Positions 49,601-61,600 of a stretch of 64,000 bases of DNA are shown here, piece by piece. Position numbers and translations under genes: made by a program. The stretch is from assembly GCA_964019695.1 (NCBI GenBank), contig OZ026530.1:39120944-39184943 (forward strand), written 5' to 3'. Source of the DNA: Loripinus fragilis (taxonomy: Eukaryota; Mollusca; Bivalvia; Lucinida; Lucinidae). Every line of letters starts with the position of its first letter. Position 1 is the stretch's first letter. The notes beneath the pieces were generated by a model that saw only the letters and a list, made by a program, of their open reading frames with translations, did not search any database and was not told where the DNA came from.

Positions 49601-52600
49601 TTGATAAAATGTGAGGCTTGTCGAGCATTTTATTATTTTTTCGCAACAAGTTTAATGAATTCAATAATACAGGAGCACGAATGTTAGATTCTATTTATCA
49701 TATGACATTAATAATTGCTTAAATCATATTTATGGCTTGAAAACGTCAATGTCTTGCCATCTTTTATGAAACCTTATAAAGGACGTCATTACGTTACTTT
49801 AATAAATCTGTAAACCACTAGTGGTTTATCAATTTTATTGCATGGCGTTATATCACTCCCAGACGAGACACCATGTGATAATGATTATTTTCATACTGGT
49901 CAGTTTGTATACACAACCTTATATTTTTCATTTTTTACCTGTGTTCAAATGCCTACAACCAAGACTCAACTGTGCTTTATCTTGGCATTTCAGCAAATAT
50001 ACACAAGTTTTAGTTTTATTTAGAACAACAAATATGTTGGGTAACTTGACCCTTTTTTATTCTGGATACCAGTAAACAGGTACTTAAGCAAACAGCCAAG
50101 ACCTTGATAAAATGCAGCACCAAAAGGTATTTCATCAGGGTCTGCACTGTTTGCGAAGATAAAAACAATCTTCAGGGACAGAAATACATCACTTTATAGA
50201 ATTTTTGACCGGCAAACCCTTTAAATACAAAAATTGACTGTTCCATACTTATTGTATCAACTCATAGCCCCAGATAAGGCTGCGTAATGCGTATTTACGC
50301 AATTGCTTGGACTCAAAAACACAATTAAATTATTTTCTGTGCGTACAAAACGCAATAAAAATTCTTGATACTCAATTCTGAACTTTTTCATAGCGTATGA
50401 CGCTTTGCGATTGCCGTTTTTGTATACAACACTGGCAATTGTCGGGTACAAATGTATACACGGCATGGTGCCAAATCTAGTATATTAAATTGTAAACCAG
50501 TCCAGGAACATTCTTATCGCTGTTTAGCGGTACCCAATATTTACACAATAACGACATTCATCTCACTTTACGATAACAATGGCGAAACATGGGCGAATAA
50601 GCAATCAAATAATATCGTTTCGTACAGTAGTAACTCAACTTTAATACCGTGTTGAAGGTTTGAAGAATCATAGATGACTTGATAAATACTTTGGATTTTC
50701 GAAATAAATTGGAAATAGCGGTCTCAGGTGTACTAAAGCAGTATTGGCAGTGGGTTTCTGAAAATGAAACCGAAAGTAAACCAAAAAAATCAGGAGAAAC
50801 TAGCGCAGGCCCGGTTTCATTGCATTTTTGCTTTCAGATGGATACCCAATACAAAAACTTGAAATACCCAATTTAATTTTTGAAATACCCAATTAGGCCA
50901 AAAAGAGGTGGGTAAATACCCAATTGCTTCCAATCCTTATCTGGAGCTATGCAACTTGTATGGGATAATCCATTAGAATGAAAATAGTTATATTTACTTA
51001 TAATGGTCTGTTGAGCCCATACTTTTCTTACACTCAATATCATTTTTATAGAAATTTTGACAGGCAACCATTTAAAATACCAAATAAACTATAATTCTAT
51101 ACATATTGTATCAACTTGTATGGGATAATCCATCAGAATGAAGAGTTAATTTACTTACTTGTAGTGATCTGTTGAGCCCATACTCGTCTTACACTCAACA
51201 CACTTTGACTTGCTGACCGCTGTCGGCATCACCACCCCACCTATGTCTAGGATCTTACAAGATGCGGGAACATTCAGCGACTTCACCGCCTGTTTTGTGC
51301 TGCTAGCCTGACCGCTCGGTAGCTTGATCATCACCTGCTCTTGCTGTTGAAATTTCCCATCTTTAATACCTGCAACAGGAATATTTAATTTAGTTTATGT
51401 AAGCAAATATTTTTAGTGTAAAAAGGTCATTATTTTCAGAGTTCAAGCTGGGTCCTGACAGTAGGAGTTCCAGGAAAATTAGAGAGAAGTGACAGTCAGA
51501 TAGGGAGAAGTTATAGAGCAAAAATTACGACATTTTCTGTCAGTTTAGAAGCAAATTAGCCTTTACAAATACTATTGCCATTAAATGGAAGGAAAATTAT
51601 TATGCAGTGGTAGTAGATTGTCGACACAGCTTGCGTTTGTGTGGTGAAAACATGAAAATGAGTCTCCCTAAAATTTTTTTTTTTTTAGGAAGACTCCCAC
51701 TTCTCCCTGGGTCCCATTAGGGCAAACTTTTGGCCCCTAAGGCGACTATTTCGCTCTAGTCCCTCCCTAGCTTATTCCCTGTATTTTCCTATTCAGCAGT
51801 TTAAAGATATGTTTTGGGGTGCTCAAAAGAACCATCTAATTGAGACCATTCTTTTGACTCCTCACAAAATATGTTTTGGTTGATAAATAAGACCATTAAT
51901 TTTTAACTACACACCAGATAAGAGTGCATAAGGAAAAAATAATTTTCTTATTTCTTAACCAAAACATGTGATGTGGGTACTCAAAAGAACCTTCTCAATG
52001 AGGTATGTTAAAACATATGTTAAAACTGATGGGTAAGAAAATAATTGCAATTTAAAGCTCAAATATTTTGCTTATCTAAACCTGTGCTTATCTAAAGGCT
52101 TTTTTGGACATACCTTCAACTCCCTTATGGTGGGCGACATGGTGGCTCTTCCTGTGTAACTTCACGTCCTGTGAGTTGAAGAACGTTAGACGACAGAGGA
52201 CACACTTTTTGGTTGTGGATTTGGACTGATGCTTGAGCAGATGACCGTAGTAAGTCTGAGTCTGACCCCAGCCCTGGCTCACAAACTTGACAAGGAATGT
52301 TCGGAGGCAGTAAAGACACAGAAGATACTGGGAGCTGTCATGTTTCTGAAACGAAAGAAAACACTCAAATAAGCCGCAATATACATGATGAATACACACT
52401 CTCCCTTTTTTGTGCGCTAAATCTAAGATATATACTAGCCAAAAGTTCTAACCGACCACCTGCATTTTATTAATTTTCTTCAAAACGTAATACGACATGA
52501 CTACTCTTTTTGCATCTCGTGTCATGTACCCATGGCAGTGAAGATATTGACAAAATGTTCACAAGTACATGCAGGATGCTGACTTGAATAGAGGTTCCCC

Positions 52601-55600
52601 CATTTTCAAAATTCACATTTTGGCACAATTTGTGAGTCGTGACTTTTTGAAATTACCCCATCTCACACGCAAAACGTTTTAATTTCAAAAGCCAAACACA
52701 TACTAAACACTAAAGTGCTGAAATGAACACTCCATCTGCATAAAACTCATTGCTATTGGCTAAAGTGTCAAAAATTTACCAGACCATCCAATGCAAATTC
52801 TTGTGAATTTTGAAATTAATGGTGAGTGTATTCGGCAAAGCCTCCCGCATACAACTTGAGGGGCTTTGCTTAGCTGTTTTCTGACCGATGACTGATAGGT
52901 TGGTCCATTCGGGAATGCAAATAAAATTGATATAGTCCTTATAGCGTTTCCGAAAATCAGTAAAAACACACGTGGCCTGTTAGAACTTTTGACTAATATA
53001 TGTAATTTTATCTGTTTATTTAGAGCAAAATTTGAAACCAGAAGAATGGGTTTATTTTGAGATCTAATTCAAAACGTGTCCCCATTTTGTAAACAGACTT
53101 GGCTTCACCTTGATCGATTCTGCCTCAAATAAAAAAAAAATCTGGACCACAGTTTTTCAAGATTTAACCGGAAGTAAGGCTTTTTTTCAAGCACTTTATA
53201 CTATTTTAACCCATATAAGCCTAGCATCCTTTTTTTGTGGGACGTATGCAAACAGTACAGACCAAGATCAGACACCACAGAATGTGACATCTCCACTCTT
53301 TGTTGTTTGCGAAAAGTATGTACTTTAAAAATCCTGGGCCTATACAACTTTTTTCATGAAACTCAATTGAGCATGAAATTTATCCTGCTCATAAATGTTA
53401 AAATGCTAACTATTGTTGGTTTGTTTGTTTGTTTTGTTGCTTTACGTTCCATGTCAACAGCTATGGTCATGGTGGGACGGTCAGTTGACCTAGCCACACT
53501 TTTTTCGTGGGCAAGCTTGAACAAGCAGTTAACCAGTACTTCCTGCTCATACTTTCGCTTGTAACTGACAATAACCCTTCTTGAATGATTCAGTGGAAGC
53601 TTAGAAATTATTTCATGATCAATTTCCACGAAAGTATGGGACCGCGCTGGTTAGAACTCGCGATCCCTGGATCTGCAGCAGACTCTCATCTGTTACCAGA
53701 CACGTTACCGACTACGCTAGTCCTTGTAACTATTGTTGGCATTTTAACATTTATGAGCAGGATAAATACATCTGAGTGTTTTAAGCAGGAAAACCCCATT
53801 ATTTTTCAGCATTTTTCTTTCTATGAGAAGTTGAAATTTCATGCCTAGCTGATTTGAGCATGAAAAAAGTTTTATAACCTCTGGGCCAAGCCTACCTTCT
53901 TAAAATGGTCGACAACATCATTATACATGGATGATTTGAAGTTGCACAGCTGGCAGACATATGGCATTTCACAGGGTTCGTGACTCTGCTTCATATGTTG
54001 TGTGAGCTCTCGCGGTGTTGGTTGATCCTTCTCACAAATCCTACACATCAACACCTTGTTACTCAGATGGACCTAGAAAATAATGCAGATTATAAGTCCC
54101 CATAAACAAAAACTCCACGACAGTATGAGACCGGGCCGGGATCAAACTTGTGATCCCTGGATCTGCAGTGAGACTTGCTACCGACTGCCCTACAGGGCCC
54201 AGTAACAAATTAGGTGCCATATTATTTGAGAACTTTGGTGAATATTTTGTTGAAATTATTCAATAATAGCAATCAATTATTCAATAATAGCAATCAAACA
54301 TTATTTTTCAAAACAAGTTAACTTACAAGAGGTCCATCCCTTGTGAGATATTGAAAATATGGTTGGCTGGAACCAGGACTTTAGTTAAGAGTGCATACCA
54401 GAAAAATAATTTTCTTATTTCTCAACCAAAACATATGTTGTGGGTGCTAAAAAGAACTGTCTCAATGAGACGGTTATTTTGAGCATCAATAACATCAGCC
54501 AAATATTATGGGTAAGAAAATATTTACAATTTTACACTAAACTTTTTGTTTATCTAAACCTGTGCTGGAACACAACCCAGGGCTTTTTCCAGCAATTTTG
54601 GGAAAAGGCCCCTGGCCAAAATTGGGAAAAAATGATGGTCTTAAGGTCAAAATTGGGAGAAATTACGGTAACAAAATAGAACATGACAAGGGTAGCAAAA
54701 TATATCCTCAAAATCAAGTTATTTTAGATTGCATTATGCCAAGCATACCACTTAAGCACAAGTGCTTAAGTATCATTCTGATATGGGACATTGTTTCCCA
54801 TAAGTAGTAGTGGTCTCTAAACAGAAGTAAAAAAAAAAAAAAAAAATTTACTTTTTCTTAAATGGGAAAAACAGACATGGTCTTGTGAAAAAAGGTGGCT
54901 ATTTCCGATTGGGAATGGGGCCGAAATTCAGCCCCTAGAGAAGGGCAGAAAATGCCTTGAACACAACCAAAATGCAACAAAATCTACGTACCTTCTCCAT
55001 ATGAGTCTGCATTTCAAATGGCGTATCAAACTGTTTATAGCACTGTTTACACTGCGTCAGGTCACTGAGGTCAATATTATGTTGTTAAGAGTGCTTACCA
55101 GAAAAATAATTTTCAACCATATGTTGTGGGTACTCAAAAGAACCGTCTCGATGAGACAGTTCTTTTGAGCACCCATAACATATGCTAAATATTATGGGTA
55201 TGAAAATATTTACAATTTTACGCTGAAATTTTTTGTTTACAACATACCTTCTCCATATGAGTCTGCATTTCAAATGGTGTATCAAACTGTTTATAGCACT
55301 GTTTACACTGTGTCAGGTCACTGAGGTCAATATTATGTTGTTTACTTGAGTCAATATGGCCTTGGATATGCTGCATGGCACGAACGTTGTTGTATAACAT
55401 CTTAGAACAATACCAACACTGTCAAATAAAACATTTTAAAGAGTTTAGGGTTGATATAACAGGGTTCATACAGGCATTTTGAGTAAAATTCATGGATTTT
55501 TCAAAGACTTCTCAAGACTCTCCTACAGTTTTCAAGGACTAAAAGTTTATGAAAAATACAGGTCTAAGTGTTATATTTCTACTTCATAAATGCTATACTG

Positions 55601-58600
55601 AGGTAATGGAGAAATTTGAGTTAGAAAACTAGTATAAAATTGTTGTGCCTTTACCAAATAAAGGCACAACAATTTTATTATGATTTAGGTCTCTATCAAC
55701 TGTACGAGGGCTGTTCAAATATGAATGCAAGTAGCTTCATAACTTTCTTCACGTATATGCTACGACAAAATGTCATACCTTTCAGGAAAGAACTTTTGGT
55801 CACCTTTAAAATGACACCAAACAAAGAAACACTCTCAATTTCTGGAATTTCAGACCTTTATATAAAGGACATTCATTTATACTGAAGTTTTTCTAAAGCC
55901 AATTGCCATGCACGTTTTGGTACATGTGCGAATAAAGTGTCATATCTTTATAAGTTTTAGACAAAATGGCACCAAATTTTAAATGCAAGTTTGAGTAACA
56001 ATCCAAAAGTTACTGGCATGAAAAAGTTTATATAATTCTGCTTCAATCTTGAATAAACAGGAACGTTTGTGACGTCATTAATTTTATGATAAACGTCATT
56101 TTGAGTTATCTACTGGTGATGTAATAAAGAACATAGCTGTGTCGTTTTCTTTGCTTTTTGCTGAAAACATGCTTATTATGTCATAAGGGAGTTTTCAAAA
56201 CGCGCTGTCCTCTATTTACAGAGTTATTACATTTCATATCATTTTTCAAGCATTTTTCTGCTTCTTAATGACGTGTTTACATTAATTAAAATATGTTCCA
56301 TTTGCCTAGTCATCAAGACCAGGTGAGTAATTTAATTGAAAATATTGTCTATAGTGGTCAAACTTAAAGTCTACGTTCAAATTTAGAATAAAGCCGCAAT
56401 GGTTTGACAAAAAAATTAAGCAAAGATTCTATAACCCCTTCACTCAAGGCATTTTTTATTTAATAAAAATGCTTTTCAGTGTTTAAAAATTACCCACTAT
56501 CCATCAATAATGTGTCGCAACAAGTCAGTATGAGCGATCAACATATTGTCTTTGAGTTAAAACTAGTTTAAATGTTGCTTCGCGCATTTTGTAAGAGATA
56601 AGTTTAAAAGAAAACTGAAAGGTGGTGTTTTGTTTACCATTTATTTGTAAACATAAATAGACTTTAGTGAAAATGATTCGTTGTAATTTAACAAAAGCAT
56701 GTCGTATTTTCGCAACTTTCACAGAATCATTATATTAGAATATGGGGAAACGTCCCTAAAAATTTCAAGAAATTTCACCTGTTCATCGAAGAATTATGCG
56801 CTCGTCTATATTACTGGTATATGTTCGAAGCATTAAGTTTGTTAGTATACTAACGTGACCCTTATTCAAAGGGCTATAACTCGATAAGTATACAGTATTT
56901 TTCTTTAGGTCTGGTGCCAGTTTAAAGGTGACATACAGCCCTTTTAGAAACGTTTACTATTATGTCATAGCATATATGTGAAGAAAGTTATGAAGCTACT
57001 TGCATTCATATTTGAACAGCCCTCGTACTAAGTTCTACAGAAAATAGTAGAATTCAAGGACTTTTCAAGGCTTTTAAGTGGTTTTCCAGTACTTTTCAAG
57101 ACAGATTTAATTTTCAAGCCTGTGCGAACCCTGTTAAAAGTTGGATTCAAGCAGAATCAATAGAAAGTTTCTTTGTGTTGCATTTAAGAACTGTCAAAAA
57201 TACCATAAATGCCAGTACCTTGATTAATTTTTTGAACACTTGGGTATGTTACTCACTCATTTTTCATAAATTTTGGGTATTGCAAACGTAAATTGGGTAT
57301 TTGACATTTCTAGTAAATATTTATTTGGGTATTTTGGTTTTTCAATTGGGTATTTTTTATAAATTTTTATACCAATTGATACATTTTATGTCTTATTGCT
57401 GCTTTGAACTTAACATGTTGTTCACAATTGACTTTGTTCTCTCCGATAACCAGTCAGTTGGATGTGTTCATTTAGCCACTCTGAGCTAAAACTGATATGC
57501 GGACGGCAAAGTGATAAAATTTGGTACTCATGACTTTTTTTATTGTATTGGGTATACTGAATTTCTTTTGCTTTTTAAAAAATCTCACTTTAATAAAAAT
57601 ATTCATCTTACAGTGAGTCTACGAACTCCGCAAAACAGAAAGTACATATAGGTTGTCAATACAATAAAAAAGAAGAAGACAAAACAAAGATCTTAATAAC
57701 AAATGCTGGCGCTGGTAGCTTAATGAAGCTCAAAGAATTGCAGAATTCTGCATTACTTTTGACCTGCATTAAGCGATAATCGGTCCTGAAAACCAATTTT
57801 TGGTCTTCTTTTTCGAGTGGCCGCTTAAGACAGGTTTTACTGTATAATCAGCAGTCAATATACATATATGCATACAAGTGTCTGTGTCAGTGTGTAGGTA
57901 AAGTGTACTATCCAAATGTCAATTGTGTTTAGTTTGATATGCTTGGGCCCATCTCAGATAATGACCCACCATTTTTTGCTCCATGGGTCACTTGGGCCCA
58001 CTAATCTTGAAAAAAATCCAAAGCCCTGCACTTCAGGACAAAATTATTGATGTGACAAGGGCTAAAGTTGAACCATGTTCTCACCTTAAATCTAAACTGT
58101 CCCTTTTCTTCTGAGTAAGTTGTGCTCCCTTCCATTTTACCATAATAATACTCATCCAGTGGCACCCAGTTACCTATTAAGAACAACATACTCTTACCAT
58201 AGGTTTAGATAAACAAAAATGTTTGAGCGTAATATTGTAAATATTTTCTAATCCATCGGTTTGTACATATGTTTTGGGTGCTCAAAAGAACAGTCTCATA
58301 AAGGACCCTCTCATTGAGACAATCAGACGGTCCTTTTGAGCACCCACAACATATGTTTTGGTTGAGTAATAAGAAAATTAAATTTTCGTTACCCACTCTT
58401 AACTAAAGTCCAGGCAAAATTGTAAATATTTTCTAATCCATCAGTTTGAACATATGTTTTGGGTGCTCAAAAGAACCGTCTCAATGAAACGGTTCTTTCC
58501 CGTACCCTAAACAAATGTTTTGGTTACAGACTAGCTAAAAAATTGATAGTTTGTTTTGTAGCAAGTTTAGAGTTGAAACTTCCCAACTAGTGCAAAACAA

Positions 58601-61600
58601 AGACACTGATCTGACTGCACAGGCTGGTCTGCGTCTGTTGTTCACAAACCAAGGTTCATACAGGCAAGTTTGTGTAAAACTCATGGACTTTTCAAGGACT
58701 TCTTAACGGCTTTCCTACTATTTTCAAGGACTGAAAACTTATGAAAAATACTGATTTAATTGTTAAAATTCTAATTAAGAAATGCTAGACTGAAGATATT
58801 AGTTTAAAAAATTAGTATAAAATTGTGGTGCCTTTATTTGGTGCAGCAAATGCTGCACCAAATAAAAGCACCACAATTTTATACTGATTCAGGACTCCAA
58901 AAACAGTGTTGAATCCTCCTGTAAATGGTAGAATTCAAGTAGTTTTCAAGGCCTTTAAGTATTTTTCAGGTACTTTTCAAGGCAAATTTTATTTTCAAGG
59001 ACTTTCCAGGACAGTCGTGTATATTCAAGTACTTTCCAAGCCTGTGCGAGCCCTGTATTATACTTTACATAAGGTGAAAAACAAAGGCACTTATAAGACT
59101 GCACAAATGCTCAGGCTGATATTATATACTTTTGTTGTTCCCATATGCAACAATCAGGTTTTTTCATGTCAGTATCCATATATGAATTTTGGAGGAATCA
59201 ATTAACAATAGAACAAGAAATGTCACAGTCACATGATGAATGCCCCCAAAGGAATTGGTCAAGCATAAGACACATTTGAGGAAAGTTAGCTGTAATATAG
59301 GAGATATGCTCCAGACACGATAAACCTAGAAATGAGGCCAGAAGTCAATGTCAAGGTCAAAGTGACCCAAAATGGTATGCACCACTTCGCCATCCAAAGA
59401 GGAATCAACACACCAAATTTGGGATTCCTACATCAAATAATATAGGAGATATGCTCCAGACACCATTATTCTAGAAACTAGGTCATAGGTCAAGATCACA
59501 GTGACCTAAAAATAGTATGCGACATATCAGCATCCAAAGATGTATCCATACAGCAAATTTGGGATTCCCATCTCAACTTATATAAGAGATATGTTCTGGA
59601 CACGATTGTTCTACAAACTAGGTCAGAGGTCAAGGTCAAAGTGACCCAAAAATGGTATGTGACACTCCACCATCCAAAGTTGCATCCACCCACCAAATTT
59701 GGGATTCCTACCTTTAACAATATAAGAGATATCCTCTGGACATGATTTTTCTAAAAACAAGGCCAGAGGTCAAGGTCACAGTGACCTGTAAATGGTACAA
59801 GACACTCCACCATCCCAAGATGCATTCACACACCAAATTTGGGATTCCCATCTCAAATAATAAAAGAGATATGCTCCTGACACAATTATTATTAAAACTA
59901 GGTCAGAGGTCAAGGTCACAGTGACCCGTAAATGGTACAAGACGCTCAATTATCCCAAGACGCATTCACACACCAAATTTGGGATTCCCCTCAAACAATA
60001 AAGGAGATATGCTCCTGACACAATTATTATTAAAACTAGGTCAGAGGTCAAGGTCACAGTGACCCGAAAATAATATGTGAGACTCCACCATCCCAAGATG
60101 CATATACACACCAAATTTGGAATTCCTACCTCAAAGAATATAAGAGATATTTTGTTTGTTTGATTTGATTCTTTACGTCCACTCAACAATCTTTCAGTTA
60201 TGCGGGACGAGTCTTCCTGGGTTGAACCAGTACTAAGCTAGGATAAATGTGTTTTGCTCAAGGACCACGACGCAGTGACGCCGGTGAGGCTCGAACCCGC
60301 GGCCCTTCGGTCTTGAGTCAAGCACTTTACCACTGAGCCACTGCGCTCCCCATATAAGAGATATGCTCTGAACACAAAAAATCTTAAAACTAGGTCAAGG
60401 TCACAGTGACCCGAAATGGTATGTGTGACACTCTCTCTTCTCAAGATGCATTTAGACACCAATTTGGAATTCCTATCTAAAAGAATATAGGAGATATGCA
60501 CCGGACACGAAGCGGGACGGACTGACGGACGGACAGTGCGATTACTATATGCCTCCCAAAGTTCCTTTGAGGGCATAAAAAGTCATAATGTCTACAAGGC
60601 AACCAGTATGCCGAGTGAACAGGTGAATTGTTCATGACATATACCACTGACATAAAGTTGAGCATATTGTACTTCCAATGACCAAAAATAATAAATTCTG
60701 ATGGTCTATTATAAAATGCTTTCTACATTAGTCTACCATATGTATTTTAAGTCGAAAACCGAAAGTTTGGTATTCCGAAACATATTCACTGACTCGAAGG
60801 AACTGATTTTCTAGGGCAACTTTCAGTATGCAAAATGCCAAACTTCGATGCTGTGTACAAACAACGGATAGGAAATGGCAAAGTTTACAGATTTTTTTGA
60901 ACAATGTTCCCTCTTAGTTGTTACAGCAAAGTTTGACATGTAAGACGATCTTGTAAGGAGCATTTTGAAAGCGAAAACGTACAAATTTTGGTCATGAAAT
61001 GTGTTAGTGAAATGCAATTCATGCAATAATTTTGTTATTTGAGTGTTTAATCTGTCCCCATTTGCTGCAACATATTGCTTGGTGATGTGAGAAGAATCGT
61101 TGTGGCATTTACAGACGATAAGATCCCGGAAACAGGGTTCCTAGCCATTATCCTTAATGCAGTCTAGTCTCAAAGGGCAAAGATTCATCATTACTTAAAC
61201 CCATTTGAAATTGCCAGAGCCATACATCTATACCGGTGTGGTTTAGCATGGTTGATTATCTGCAAACTTTGACAGACAGTAAGCAAAATCATTCCCAAAT
61301 TTTGGAGAAAATCAACATTTTGGTTTTCGAAAATGTTTTATTGCGTACAGTTCCCACGTTCCTATGACAAAATCAGGATTTGTAGAGCTTTTGGATAGTA
61401 GAATAACATTACTTTTAATGAGCAATAGATAATTTTGTAAAAAAATGATATTCTAGTAAGAATTAGCAACACAACCAAAATATGCTTAAATTTATGTCAT
61501 AAGTATATTTTTTGGATAAAAAGAAAATGTGTAACCTACCATCTGAGTTTATCTCCCCTGGCTGTTCCTTTTCCTTCTCTTTCACCGGTGCCTTCTTCTT

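Noticed and set aside
55640..55885. Candidate transposase or host gene in the mariner-like element
   Set aside because: The ORF runs across the element border and left TIR and shows no DDE/D or HTH motif.
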